A stretch of DNA of 64,000 nucleotides from Triglochin maritima. Its lineage: Eukaryota > Streptophyta > Magnoliopsida > Alismatales > Juncaginaceae. The DNA lies in the NCBI GenBank assembly GCA_963682175.1, contig OY821771.1, positions 40,754,201 through 40,818,200 on the forward strand, read 5' to 3'. How positions within the stretch are numbered: position 1 is the first letter of the stretch; the number at the start of each line of letters is the position of its first letter. Position numbers and translations under genes: made by a program. The notes beneath the pieces were generated by a model, which was given only the letters and a program-made list of their open reading frames with translations, searched no databases and was not told the origin of the DNA. Of the stretch, positions 36,727 through 49,823 are shown piece by piece.

Positions 36727-37575
36727 TGTTGTTGTTTACCTTGAATATGTGAATTAAGTATGCGTGGTAGAAGAAAACATGCGCTCAGTCAACCGGTAGG
36801 AGTTTGGTCGACCGGTAGTACGTTTTGTTTGTCCACGAAAAGTTCATGGAAGTTTCTGGTCGACCGATGAGACCTATTCGATCGACTAGGTGCGCATTCG
36901 AAGGTTTTGCAGAAGTTCCTGGAAATTTTCGGTCGACTGAGTATGCATTTGGAGGTCTAGGAAAATTTCTTGCAAATTTCCGGTCGACCGGTACTTAAGT
37001 TGCGTTACGGTTTCGGATTGCGCTACGGTTTCGAGTTTGGTCGACCGGTTGGAGTTTTGTGAAACTGTCTAGAATTTTTTGGTCGACCGGTGGAGTTTCG
37101 GATTGCGCTACGGTTTTAAGTTCGGTCGACTAATTGTGTTTGTTCAGTTGACGTCCAGGACAGTTTTGCCCACGTTCTGTACTTTTCTCCACGCGATTTT
37201 GGTACAAATACTTGTTTTGGCCTACTATATAAATGCAATTTCGTCACTATTTGTAATAGAACAACTACTATTGTCTACTTTACATTTTAGAAGGAGAGAG
37301 AGAACATCCTTGTGTGGACCCGATTGGAGCAATTTCAGCCAGGTCTTTCAACGTCGGTTGGTTCGTGTGTTCTGTAAGCCTCTCGTGTAATTCGTTTCTT
37401 TACAGTAGATTGAGGTTGTGACGTCTGTGATTTTTTCCGCATTGAGTTTCCACGTTAAATCCTGTGTTTTTGCGTGGTTGGTGATTGTGGATTTGCAATT
37501 GTGGTTTTATTTTCTCCATTGGATTTGCTATTTTTCGTTCCGTTGCGTATTTATGATTGATTTTATTTCCTAACA
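36727..37575 (+). mobile_element. 849-bp solo LTR with GGTCGACC dyads
   Basis: It starts TGTTG, ends TTTCCTAACA, and is flanked by perfect AATAA duplications (36722-36726 and 37576-37580). The first half, 36785-37135, carries repeated GGTCGACCGG or close variants every 30-80 bp. A TATATAAAT box follows at 37226-37234, then a GA-rich leader. No internal coding region is present, so this is a solo LTR, probably copia-type by its ends. It is unrelated in sequence to the gypsy LTR at 17858-19851 apart from the dyads. Confidence 0.88.
37226..37234 (+). promoter_or_regulatory. TATA box of the solo LTR
   Basis: TATATAAAT lies about 90 bp after the last GTCGAC dyad and before the presumed R region, consistent with the LTR core promoter. 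The dyads are therefore upstream (U3) in this LTR. Confidence 0.55.
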
Positions 37576-37580
37576 AATAA

Positions 37581-38804
37581 TATAAATAAACCAACAATAT
37601 CCAAAACAACAATTACATTTTACTTATACAGTCTGGTGCGTGTTCTGATCTCGAGCGTGGTTGTATAAAACTATCCGATGCTTCATGGAAGATATTTGAA
37701 TATCTAGTTGGGATTTTTAAAAATATCTTAAACTTTTTGTTAAAGCACCCACTTGATTGATAAGTGGATCGCCATCGACGTGTTCCCAACGCAAAGAGGA
37801 CTAGACCTCGAAGGCAATTAAGCTTGATTCCAAGTCAACCATGGGAAATAATTAAGAGGGTGATCCTTATAACTTGTAGTTGGATTTCTTCATCTCCCAT
37901 TGTTTTAAGTCAAACTCAGTTATTAGACTGCGCTTTGTTGTTACATGGCGGGTTAGGATTGGCTCATTGACTTCTGACTAGACACTGGGTCGTTAGGCGC
38001 TTAAATACAAGTGGAATTGATTTATGTGATAGTGACATTAAAATTGAGTTTGGGATTTTGAACTTTTCTTTTGCAGCCATGAGACATGGACGTGTAATTA
38101 CTAATTACTAACCATCGAGAAATGTGGAATGAGTCTAAGACAAAAATTCCACATTCAACTGTGGTAGAGTTTGTTGTTATGATCACAATAGTGTTTGTTA
38201 TGATCACAATAGGAAATTGTGTAACTTGATTTTGCTATTTTAGAGATTTACAGAAAGACAACATCTCGCTTCCTTTGTAAACTTACCTGAAGTCACGGGA
38301 AATTTGAAGTTAATTTAGAACTATCTTAGATGTTACGTTAAAACTAATTAAACACACCACAAAATTGATCCTCAGCGACCGAAATGAGATATTTGTTTAT
38401 GATGGAGATGAAGATCTTCTCTCCCTCAATTAGGTTTCTATCCTAAAATTACGTGGAAACGTACGAGTAATCGTGACTTTTTTTAATCTTTATTGGTACT
38501 TTTTTTATTTTACAAGCTATTTATGGCGGAAAAGAGGAGATCCTTGTTAGAGAAGCAAACAAGTCGTTTGAATCATTAACAACATTAACCATAACGTGAT
38601 CATCTGTAGAGGTGTAAGTAGAGTTGAAGATTGGAGATTGACCTTTTTGTACAAACTTGCTCTTCATTTTTGCAAATTTATTTTACCTTGTAGATATATA
38701 ATATATCCCATGTTTTGTACTTTTGTTGCTGCAAAGATACCATATTGTAAAATTTCCTTAAATCACCACAACTTATCCCAAAAAATCATGCATAAAGACA
38801 ATAC
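37581..38804. other. intergenic DNA without recognised features
   Basis: About 1.2 kb between the solo LTR and the next LTR element. No coding sequence or repeat was recognised. Confidence 0.55.
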
Positions 38805-39042
38805 TGTTATAAAATAAAGAGACATAGACATTTAGGGGAGAAAGATTAAGACTTTTTCAATGCTCTCACTTCATTACACTACACATCCTCGTATATATAC
38901 TTATAGATGTGTGTGTAAGTTACAAGTATTCATAGTCTATACTAATTGAAATATAAATATAGAGGTAAATACAAGAGATGTTACAGTAAGAAATGGAGAG
39001 GTTGGAAGGTAAATCATTAATCACATGTATATTTTCATAACA
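38805..39042 (-). repeat. 3' LTR of the non-coding element
   Basis: A 238-bp terminal repeat, clearly homologous over its length to 43701-43940 with scattered substitutions and an AT-repeat length difference, indicating moderate age. Confidence 0.9.
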
Positions 39043-39084
39043 CACCCCTTTGGATGATCATCGTTTGCTATACGCTTTTCGGTA

Positions 39085-39385
39085 TGTCTCGTTAAAAACA
39101 TTGTCAAGTAAAACCATGTGAGACAAAAACTTGGTGAAAGAAAAAAGAATGTAGAATGTATAAATTCTCTCCCTTGGTTTAATATACATCCACAAGCTCT
39201 TTTAAATAATATGTCGTTATTTTCATGTCTCGTTAAAAAATCTTGCTAAAAACCCAATGGGAAAATAACTAAGGAAAAAAGAGTACATGATATACGCTAA
39301 CACAATTGTACAAGTTATCTCGTTAAAAATATTACCAAGTAAAACTCTGTGAGACAAAAACTTGGAAAAAGAAGAAGAAAAGTAC
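39085..39385. repeat. three degenerate repeats of a TCTCGTTAAAAA unit
   Basis: Units of about 60 bp start TCTCGTTAAAAA near 39088, 39226 and 39319 and continue with AGTAAAAC, GAGACAAAAACTTGG and an A/G-rich tail. Spacing is about 138 and 93 bp. The same phrase occurs widely beside plant LTR elements according to general experience, so it is probably an old internal feature of this family. Confidence 0.65.
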
Positions 39386-42300
39386 AACTATAGGACTTGG
39401 GCATTATCCTTTAGGGATAATTGTAATTCATGGATGATAATTAGAAATCGACTCCCCCTGATACGTAGTTCACCAACTTGCATAAAGATAGCAACGTCTC
39501 CACAATAACACAAAATAATTTGTGATTTTTGTTGTTGTGGATTAGACATGTAGGAATCATCACTGAAGAAAATTTTCATCTCATAAATATAGTAAGTAAA
39601 TATTGATAATTACAGACGGACTTTCTTTGTACAATATCTCTTTATATATTTGAATCATTGTAACAATTCTCTTCTAGAGAATGTTCGAACTACATATCGA
39701 AAAATAATTTATTGTTCTCCAATCATATATTTCAAAATTTATCATTCAAATATTTCATGGGTACGTCTTTAATCTCTTTAGGAGTTCATTTTCATATCAT
39801 TGCTCGAGATGATATGCATATTCTCTTTGTTTTGTTCAGATGATGATTATATCGCATCTCTTCATTATAATTTTCCTTGTGCAATTTAGTATTTCAGGGA
39901 CTCTTATTTATATCAATATCAAGTGACTTATACAAATTTGCAGTCACAACATATCTCATATGTTTATCTATATTTATGTCATACTGATCAAGTAATATAA
40001 CATAATATTATACATTTTGAGAGAATGAGTAACATCGCAATAGATGTTGGGTCCTACGAAAAACTCTTGTGTCATTACTTGCTTTATAATGTATCACCAT
40101 GTTGTTGTAATGTGATTTCTATTCACATTCTTCAGAAATCAGGACTACAGGTTCAATAAGTGAGTCTAGTTTTACATTGTTCGTATTCTTTTATTCATTT
40201 CAAATACGAATGCTTCTGACATTCTTATAATATTATAGGTTCTGGATCTAATTTTTCTCTTGAATTAACATGCTCTAAGAAGGCGAATTAGTCGTCAACA
40301 ATAACCTTTTTATGTTTCTCTCGTATCAACATAGTTGATTGCAACTTTTATAATAATCAAATTCTCGTTGTTTCCCAAAACATTAGGATTTGACCCTTAT
40401 GTATCTCGGAATTTATACATTTACCAGCGGCTGCTTTTATTTTACCGGGTTTATATTCTTCAGAAATAACATCTTCAGGAGGTGTAATGAGTAACTAACT
40501 TTTATTTTCATTTCGACAAATAATATATGTTATAGTCCACACTTCTGGCGTTGGTTTAACTCAAATATATTTTATCATGTGGAGATCTCAACTTTATATT
40601 ATGAGCTTTATGTCTAGTAATACAAGACTTAGTCACTCTTTTGTGATCAATAAAAATGTATGACAATTACTTGCTAGATATTGCAAGTTAATGATTTTGT
40701 GAACTTCAGGTTCAACGATACTTGTACGTATATTCTTTTATGAACTTCAGGTTCGATGTAGTACATTTTCTTGACATTCTTTTAGCTTATGACTTTCTCC
40801 CTCTAGTGTCAAAAAAATGTGTCGCTCTGTATATAATTGTTGGACTGAACAATAAAATACATCGCCCTTCAGGGGCTTCAAGTATTTTAATATTATCAGG
40901 AATATGAATCACGCTGAAATGTCCAATTTAATTTGAGGCCACTAAATTTTGGAGGTGGTAATCTATTAATCGCGTATGAGAAACATTTCATTCAATATCG
41001 TGCAAGTAAAATAATGGATCATTCATAACATGATGTACATAACATAAAAAATTATGAATAATATCAACAAGTATACCCATTACTGTATCATGTATGATTT
41101 TTAAGATCTAGTAATGATCCATATTCAGATATGTTTTATAAATCGATGCTTTGTAACGTGTGCTTCAGCCACATGATCCAAAATACGATAACACATATTG
41201 TGATTTTGCAATAACTTATGATGATGACTTTCAATCACAAGTAATGCATAACACAAGTTACCTCATCTTACGAAAAGATGGAGCTCGTAGATACATACTT
41301 AATTGAAGAATCTTCTCATTCTTAAATGGATGGTCATATGAAATTTCAGCAACATTTGTCATCATATATGTCCTCATTGACCCGATCGATCATACAATGT
41401 GTTATTAGAATCAATATTCATTTGATTCACAAATGCAAGTTTTTTGACAAAGCCACTACGTGTGCAATGACACATCGTTCAAAAGTCTGGTAATTTTCTT
41501 AATATCATTTTTCCTGTCTGACATGATTGTAGTAATATAAAAATATTCTTCTTTATTTCAATTATAGTATCGATACAAGTCATTCTGGTGATTTGAAACT
41601 TAATAGTTTTCTTGAGACATAATATATAAAATGCATCACTTAAAGCCAAGATAATTCAACATGTAACAACAGATATGACTCTTCTAGAGCTTTCTACTAA
41701 ATTCGTACGACCTTGTACAATAGTAGTTTCAGCTTTTCTCATTATCAAATTAAAGAAATGCTTATCTCTTAGTATAGTGTGCGTGACAACACTATACATG
41801 ATGCATAAATCATCTTTCCTGATCTTAAATTAAATATGAGACCGAAGAATATTCATACTATTCATTTCAAGCCCAATAAAATATTTATTGCAGATAAATT
41901 ATTTATGAAACTATTACAAAATAAATGATAATGTTCTTTTAATGACAAAATATAATCAAAATAAGAACCATGCATTAAATCATACAATTAATTTCAACAT
42001 AACTTGGTATAAGTCTTTTAAATTGAAATTATACATACCAACATATTACCTTATGCATGTGCCATTGTAAGTCGATAATGCAAATACTATCTTTGCTATT
42101 AATCCTTAAAAGACATATTATAATACTATGCATAAATAGTCATGACAAACATCAAAATGCTAAATATTGATATGCTAGCAACATATGCATGTGCGTTATT
42201 AATATCTAGAAGAATCTCATCGCAAGTGAATAACAATTACAAGTATGGAAAATATATTGGAATAATGAGATCACTAACCAATATAAAATAGTTTCAACTG

Positions 42301-43682
42301 AAAATTGCTAGCTCATGAGTCTAGCATTTATCGAGGCTCATAAACAAGTATAATGTGCAAATTTAAAACAAAAAAATATCATAAACATGTACAAGTATCA
42401 ATAAAGCTTCAATTATTACATGCACATGATGGAATTAGGCTAGTATTTACATATGTATCATCTCCATAAATCAATAAATCATATTTCATTGATACATTAA
42501 TTAGTTATCCCAAAAGAAATGTGGCATGCTTAATTTGACGACATATATACTAGTGAATCACAATTCACGAGATAACTATCATTCAACCAGAATAGATAAT
42601 CTTTAAAATTAACAGAGATCAAACCAAACATATAAAACACAATTTGTGTTTCTATAAAACACACATAACTAGAATATATTTAATTCATGGAGAGTTACTT
42701 TGACAATCCATTTTGATTGTCGAATTTATATACGAGAATGACATCAATTATTTGCCGTTTATCTCGTACACATTCATGGTCACAAAATGATTATACTAGA
42801 CTTTTGTAAGACTTTTTACACGCTCATACATTCACTTCAGGGAATGGAGCAAATCAATTGGACAGATTATGCGATTTTTCATTGATAACTTGATATTCGA
42901 CTTAGCCACACTCGGGGACGAGACTAGATCATGATATTTCCGAAATCATTTTCATGAATGCGAAGCCAAAACACAATTTTCATCACATTTGTATTAGGCC
43001 ACCACTTTTATCTTCTCTTGATTTGATGATTATTTCTTTTTTTTCCTATCTGATTTGTATTTCCAAGAGCATCAAGATGGATTTCAACATCCAAAACACA
43101 ACAAATAAAATTCTTGTCCATTTTATCAAAAGTCGTATATTTAACTTTTGTCAACAATCAATATGATCGATATCATATAAAAGGTTACCCAAAATAAAAC
43201 ATATAAAAACATTTATATTTTCTAACAAAACATGTATTAGTTATGAAATATGCATAAAAAATTATGTCATTATCATTGGAATGTCAAGTCGTCTAGTGAT
43301 CTTCCAAATATATGATCAACTTTTGCAAAACAAAATGATTATAAACATATATTAATGCATACTTATCAAATAACATACTCAAATGCATCTATAATTGTCA
43401 TGTGCATGATTTAAATTTTATTATCATACGGAAATAAAAGTTAATAGTCAATCATCTAAGAATATATATAAACATGTAGAACATGATATTTCAAATCAAG
43501 ATTTTGCAACAATAATTTATAGACATATATTATCACATTTAAGAATATAGTATGAGTATATTCAACAAGTAAATAGATTAATGATATTATAAATTGTAAA
43601 AGGCTACCTTAAGATGAATACAATCTTATGAACTACCTTAATCAAACAAAGAAAACTAATGTTTAAGTAGATCACAAGGAGC

Positions 43683-43700
43683 GAAGTCGTGCTGATAACG
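43683..43700 (-). other. primer-binding-site-like sequence of the non-coding LTR element
   Basis: Immediately inside the right LTR the minus strand reads CACGTTATCAGCACGA, the arrangement expected for a primer-binding site. It is not the initiator Met-tRNA consensus used by the gypsy element. Confidence 0.6.
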
Positions 43701-43940
43701 TGTTATAAAATGAAGAGACAGAGATTTAAGAGAGAAAGATTGAGACTTTTTCATTGCTCTCACTTCATTATATTGCACAACATTATATATATATATACTT
43801 ATAGAGGTGTTTGTAAGTTACAAACATTCATAATCTATACTAATTGAAATATAAATATAGATGTAAATACAAAAGATGTTACAATAAGAAATGAAGATGT
43901 TGGAAGGTGAATCATCCATCACATGTATATTTTCATAACA
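43701..43940 (-). repeat. 5' LTR of the non-coding element
   Basis: A 240-bp terminal repeat, TG...CA, paired with 38805-39042. Confidence 0.9.
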
Positions 43941-43945
43941 AATAC

Positions 43946-46900
43946 CATATGATTCTTAATGTTGTTATTAGAACAATATACTAGAGACTAATTATGATCC
44001 TGATAATTAAAGCTTGTATATATGTTTTTACATTACACAACAACTTAAGCACGTAGTGGTGATAAAAAACGTGTATTTTTGTAAATATAGTACTGTATAT
44101 TGTGTAGAAGTACTATCATATCCTGGCATGTATAAAAGGGTCCATTCTTAATAAGTTGAAGATTACAACCTAAACTAAATCAAATAGAGTCAGCCAAGGC
44201 AGGGTTGGCAAGTCTGTCCTAAGTCCTAACTACAACCCTTCTCTTCTTCACTGGTTTAACTGATTCTTTTATTTCCACGTGAAACCTCCCTCTTGTTGAT
44301 ATTTAAATCACTACAATACCCAATAAACTAATACGACATGTTGGAATGTAAATAAAATATGTGTTTTTATATTTGTAAAGTAGCTTTACGTACGTATGAG
44401 ACAGGAGGTGAAAGTCAAATGCATACGAAAAAAATGTTAAAGCCGATCAAATAATAGCAAATTTGTCATAATATGTCAAGTAGGAAGTCTTTATCCGAAT
44501 ATATAAACTAATGAAAGGTAATTATAAAACCCCCTTTTTTAACTAGAAAATGTTTCTGAGTTGGTCATTCTTTATTTCAAAAATATATAACGTACTCGGT
44601 TCCCCAACTTCTATCCAATTCTATTTATAGTCATTCAAGTAAAACAACCAAGAAAGTAAAGAAAGCTACGATCCAACTAACGAACCACCTCCTTCTCAAT
44701 AGAAACAAACTCAACCTAACATGTACCAAATTATATGCACGACTATTTATCTTGGTACCACTTGTCTTTGACATGTTTGGTTTGATTAAGTGCAAAGAAA
44801 GTAGAACTCTACGACTTCTATATTAGTTTCTAGATTACCAACAAAACGCACACTTATCTTGCTATCACCTGTCATTCACATGCTTGCATGCTAGTGAAAA
44901 TTGGTATTATACCATATTGTATTGCAATATGTGACATTTTAAACTAAAACGTACGTTGACAAGAATGACGTAGAAATCATAATCACATAAAATCCGTCAG
45001 AAAGCTTTAAGTGAAATGATCGAAATCTAATAAACTTAGAAATTCAAGAAAAAATATTAATAAAAAGAGGTAAATTCCCATTTAAAGAAAGACACCATGC
45101 CATAATCAACAATTAACTTTAAATTCTGGCGGTTATATGTTGCATTAAGATAGTAAATAAGATGAGATTAAGAAAAAAGCAGGACCAAAACAGTACATGT
45201 GGTGTGTCAATGATAGTGCAGTGGGCACACATGGAACCCACAAGGGTGCAATTTGTCAATCCGAATAATGTTCCCCAAACCCCCAGATTTAAGATGCCAA
45301 AACAAAACCATTGGCTTCTGGACCCTCAACACCACCACCACAATGCTAAAAGATGATTCTCGATTTGTACTCATTTGTTTATTTGGTAGATTAGATCTTA
45401 ATCTTGATTATTAAGTGTTTGGTGTTCATTTGGTAGGCTCCAGTCGGTGGACACGTCTGGCTTACGGAGATTCGTGTGCAAACTGTTTCATAGTATTTCG
45501 TGTTTTGACACGTTATTATTGTATTTCAGATATTGATATGTTTAACAGTTTTTTGTGATTATTTTAAAATAATTTCATTACCTAAATTTTATTAAAATCA
45601 AAATGTTAATTAATAAAAATACAATTAATTTTCGTCTCGTCTGGATTGTTATTTTAAATAAATATTAATAAATACCTAACTATTTTTAAAATAATACTCT
45701 CAAATCATTTAAATCCAATTATATACACAACAACAAAAACTAAAACAAAATAAAAAATAAAAACCAACAAGGAAGCGCCGCCTGGGGCGTCCCTGGGTCG
45801 ACCCCGACCGGGTCGTCGCGCCCCCAGTGAGGGGCTGACAACCCGGTTGGCGCGGGGTTGTCCCTCTGGGACGACCCCGTTACGGATGCTCTAAGTAGCG
45901 TGCTTACCTAAATAAGTTTTTCTTTGAAAGTTTCCAGTTCTTTAGTGCAATAGACTAATATCCTCGTCATGATACGAAATCAACTGAATAATTGCTTCAC
46001 TAGATATTTAACTGACACTTAACTCATCATACGACATATTACCATGTCTATACTATTAACTTTCGACCACAAAAACACTTTAAAAAAGTTGATTCCTTGT
46101 CTTGAAACATTTTCAAGTGACAAATAAAGTGGTTGGACTCACGTAATTTCTTCACGCCGAAAATACCGAATGATGCATTTGGAATGGAGCCACTTGGGAT
46201 GGAATGGAGGTGGTAATGGAACTGAATTGTATCCTTTTTGTGTGCTTGTTTGACATTTAACAGGATGACTTTGGAAAATTTTGTTTAGTATCATTATGTT
46301 ACAAAAGAATGAAATTAATTAAAGTTGTATTTCACAATGTGTCTTTACTTTTATAAAAAAACTATTGGTAGATAATTGCTTTAACTATTCTTAAAATAAT
46401 AAGTATTGGTTCTAATAGATCATATCACGATCTCATATTTAATTGAAAATTTGAAAACAAGTCGTTATACAAGGGTAAAAGAAGGTGTGGTGAAAAAAGT
46501 AATACCACACATGAATATACAATATTATAAACATTAGACACGTAAAAGCTTAAAAATGCCTCACTGTAATTAAACAAGGAATTAATCGAATAAAAATATT
46601 TAATAGGTAAATTTGAATTCTTATTATTGAAAATTCATAGGTAAGTGGTATAAAATTAATATGCTAAAAAATCTAATTTAAGTCTAGGTAAGATATTTTA
46701 GGCTAAGATAAGATTTCACCAAACTTGTTCTAATTTTAAGAAGTTTCATAAGCGTAATTTGAAATCCTTATCCAGTCTTGTTTCCAACAAATATTTTTAC
46801 CAAATATATAATATCTCCAATAACATATAAGCTTACACAAACTCCGCTGCGATTGGATCACGTAAAAAAGATACTAAAAATAGGATATATATATATAGTC

Positions 46901-47359
46901 AAACTCTAGTAAGCCCAGGTCTCATCAAATTTAGTTTAACTCATTATATTCTCACCATTGGATCTTATTTACGGTTAATCTCATCATTCATTAGCATAAC
47001 TGTTTTTTTCTTAATCTACCTTACAATTTAAAATGAGTGGTGGATATTATGAGGACTTAATTTTTCTAAATTAAACACTGAGCTCACTAGAAAATTCTTG
47101 TATATATATATACAAAAATCAAAAGTAAAAATCCAAATATCTTTTCAAAAAACATCACTAATCCTCCCAACTACACCGGGGTACGTGTTAGATTTTCCAT
47201 CACCTCCGGTTTGGTTGGATTGGAAATTTGGAATAGGATCTGTGGTCACCGAAACCAGCAACAACAACCCACCCTGGTTAGGTCAATTAACCCATAATCC
47301 CTTCAATTCCACCCCCAACGTTCTTTTTATTTACCCTTTCTACCCATCTCTCTCCTCCC
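43946..47359. other. intergenic DNA upstream of the serine-rich protein gene
   Basis: AT-rich, without recognised genes. It includes the GC-rich repeat island at 45770-45898 listed separately. The last few hundred bases are the promoter region of the gene starting at 47461. A 64-codon open frame at 45162 has no family resemblance and is not called. Confidence 0.55.
45770..45898. repeat. GC-rich island, possible MITE copy 2
   Basis: GC-rich block related in motif order to 1795-1935 (GGTCGTCG, a GACAACC...GGTTGTCCC inverted repeat, then GACCCCGTTACGGATG). It ends GGATGCTCTAAG, an end typical of several plant MITE families. AT-rich arms flank it on both sides. Confidence 0.4.
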
Positions 47360-47367
47360 TATAAAAG
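47360..47367 (+). promoter_or_regulatory. TATA box of the serine-rich protein gene
   Basis: TATAAAAG lies about 100 bases before the ATG at 47461, within a CT-rich core promoter and leader (CTCTCTCC... before, CTCTCTAAGAAG after). Confidence 0.7.
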
Positions 47368-47460
47368 CCGCCTCCGAGCCAATCTAGGTTTGCCCAACCC
47401 AACACCCAAACCGCCTCTCTAAGAAGAAAAGGTTCTCCCAAACCCTAGAAATCCTCCCAA

Positions 47461-47976
47461 ATGTCGACGATGAGAAGATCCAACGGCCCGATAGCGTCCT
47501 CCGGCCATCGCCGGCCCTCCTTTGCGTCGTCGACGTCGTCGTTCGGCGGTCGTCCGTCGTTCTTCCAGCGGTCGGCGTCCCCGACCCGCGTCAGCCTCGT
47601 CGGATCCCGATCCCCCTCCGTCCGATTCTCCTTCGACGCCTCCCCCGGCCGATCCCTAAGCAGATCCTCCACCCCCGCCGGAAAGCAGAGTCCCCGGCGG
47701 ACCTGCATGTGCTCACCGACGACCCACCCCGGCTCGTTCCGATGCGCTCTCCACAAGAATTCGAATTTCCAGAGTGGAAACCGGAACTCCCACCAGTTGC
47801 ACGCCCGGAGGTCGGCGATGACGAACTCTCTCGTCCGAATCGGGACGGTGGAGGGGGATTTGGTTAAGAGAGCTTTAGCGGCTCTGATCCGGCCGTCGTC
47901 GCACCAGCAGAAGAGAAGGTCGGCATTCCAGCCGCGGCCAAGCCGGTTATCCGTTATGTCCTGTGCCGAGGACTAG
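47461..47976 (+). CDS. small serine/arginine-rich protein, plant-specific
   Basis: A single-exon frame of 171 codons ending TAG. The product starts MSTMRRSNGPIASSGHRRP, is rich in Ser, Arg and Pro for about 80 residues (SFASSTSSFGGRPSFFQRS, SPGRSLSRSST), has a short CMCSPTTHPGSFRCALH cysteine/histidine segment, and ends with a conserved tail, SAMTNSLVRIGTVEGDLVKR and then ALAALIRPSSHQQKRR to SRLSVMSCAED. The tail is the signature of plant proteins annotated as serine-rich protein-related; their function is not established. GC content is much higher than the surroundings, normal for a plant coding exon. TATA box and leader fit. No lesion was seen. A shorter shadow frame on the opposite strand is not a gene. 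Confidence 0.9.
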   Translation: MSTMRRSNGPIASSGHRRPSFASSTSSFGGRPSFFQRSASPTRVSLVGSRSPSVRFSFDASPGRSLSRSSTPAGKQSPRRTCMCSPTTHPGSFRCALHKNSNFQSGNRNSHQLHARRSAMTNSLVRIGTVEGDLVKRALAALIRPSSHQQKRRSAFQPRPSRLSVMSCAED

Positions 47977-49419
47977 ACGGCTTGATCGGAAAGGATCCGA
48001 TCGGTTTCGGTAGTTTTTTCTAGATTTGTTTGTGTGGTGGGGACGAAGAGGATAGATGTGATTCACTGAATTTGTACATATCGTTTGGTTTGGTGGAGAC
48101 ATGAGATGCTGCTGTGCTGGAAAATTTCAGCTATCAAAGGACTTTTTGAACCCTAACTAACTAATTAATGCTAATTAATGGGTGTCACTGAAATGGATCT
48201 GTGGTTTGTGGATGTTGATGATGATGATGATGATTCTTCCGTTCGTTTCACGTCCGTATTATACGTATTGCTCGTATACGTATACGTATTGTACGTCCGT
48301 TCAGGTATTATTCTCTCTTCTCATCTTCTTTCATTCGTCTGTTACGTTCGTAATATCTATTTTTATTATTACTTTGTTTCTTTGATTTTACAGGTTTTAA
48401 CTTTTTTTGGCAGGAATTTATCAGATTTTTTGACATATTGACGGATTACCGCCGAACGTAGAACTGTTGGAGAAATATGACTCGAAGTTGACGACATAAC
48501 TTAAAAAACGCATAAATGGATTGATTTTTAAGAAGTAAAAACCGGAAGTGGTGAATTTTCGACGATAAAAACGAAACGGAAATAATTGACCACGAAAAGT
48601 AACCCCCCAAATTGGGAAGTATTAAAACGGTGAGCAATTCCACTACTGGAACACGAAAGGATCCACGCTCAATATCCCAGCTGTCGAGCACTTGGCGAGG
48701 ATAAAAAAGTGCAATGAGGTGGTCCACTTGGGGGTCATTTTTCTACAGCAAAGGATAATGGGCTTTTCAACAGTGACATCCACGATACATGTTCCCCTCC
48801 ACTTAAAAGAGACCCGTTGTGATGATGATGATATCATTATCATCATTATCTTCAAACCATGGGCGAAGTTGCTCAGAAATGGTTTTTCTCCCATCAATCA
48901 TTGGGTGGTGGAAAAACATTTTCTCATTACTTACATGACATCGTTATTTGAGAGTAAATAAAACCGTGAGTTTAGCAACGGATTGAATTATGTAGACTAG
49001 TGTATCATGGAAGGTTATACGGAAGTACAGAACTTGCGTAATAATATCTCATGATTTTCGTTCATCTCTGCACGATTGAGATGTTGACCAACCGTGGTGG
49101 ACGGGAATACATTCTACAGAGAAACACAGCAATTTGAATGTCTTCTTCTATCAAGCTGTTGGTTTGGTAGATTATAAAAGGCGGTTAACTTATACATTAT
49201 TACAGTACATATACATTGTAATAATAGTTTCTCCTGAAGGATTTCAGACCATCATGCTGTTATTTAACTGATTATGGCTCGTCCAAATTGGTGACATTGG
49301 TCACTGGCTAAATATTGGAGTCTGCTTAATGGATTTGTAGTTCATATTGTAAGTTTATTTACATCATGATTACTGCACAATGAAAAATCATAATTACACG
49401 TTATAGGATCTTAACCAAA
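47977..49419. other. 3' flank of the serine-rich gene and intergenic DNA
   Basis: The first 200-400 bases are the likely 3' untranslated region. A GAT trinucleotide run lies at about 48214-48232, a CGTATACGTATACG palindrome near 48275, and another GATGATGAT/ATCATTATC mirror near 48820-48850. No gene is recognised. Confidence 0.55.
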
Positions 49420-49823
49420 TAATTTTTACAACCCTAACATAATAATAGATAGATAAAGATACATATTTTGTTCCATGTTTCACCTTTGATGGAGACACTT
49501 CTTTTGCAGGACCGATTTCTCTCTCTTGACCCCTTTTAGTGCTTAATTGAGTTTTGATGGAAAACTCTAGTTTTCTCTCTCTTGACCCCTTTTAGTGCTT
49601 AATTGAGTTTTGATGGAAAACTCTAGTTTACTCTCTTTTGCATATGTGGGGAAGAAGGAGGACCCGCCTTATATATGGGAGTAGATGTAACTGCCCATCA
49701 AAGTGTAACCACCCACTTACATAAAATTCCTCTTAAATTAATCAATTAATTTTAACCCCATAATATTATGAATTTAATAGAGTTGAAAGACTTAATACAT
49801 GAGTTACAAGAAAATATCTAACA
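49420..49823 (-). repeat. left LTR (3') of the copia element
   Basis: A 404-bp terminal repeat paired with 52689-53025. The expected TG start is mutated to TA; the end is TCTAACA. It contains two adjacent copies of a 56-bp segment at about 49515-49626. Confidence 0.75.

Larger units (their letters stand above)
38805..43940 (-). mobile_element. complete LTR element without coding capacity
   Basis: Terminal direct repeats of 238 bp (38805-39042) and 240 bp (43701-43940) both run TGTTATAAAAT...TTTTCATAACA. The flanks carry a perfect 5-bp duplication AATAC (38800-38804 and 43941-43945). Next to the right LTR the minus strand reads CGTTATCAGCACGA, a primer-site-like sequence seen beside plant copia LTRs. 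Next to the left LTR the minus strand has AAAGGGGTG as polypurine tract. So transcription is on the minus strand. The 4.66-kb interior is very AT-rich and holds no open frame over about 70 codons and no gag or pol similarity by eye. It is either an autonomous copia decayed beyond recognition or a non-autonomous element moved in trans. Confidence 0.9.
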
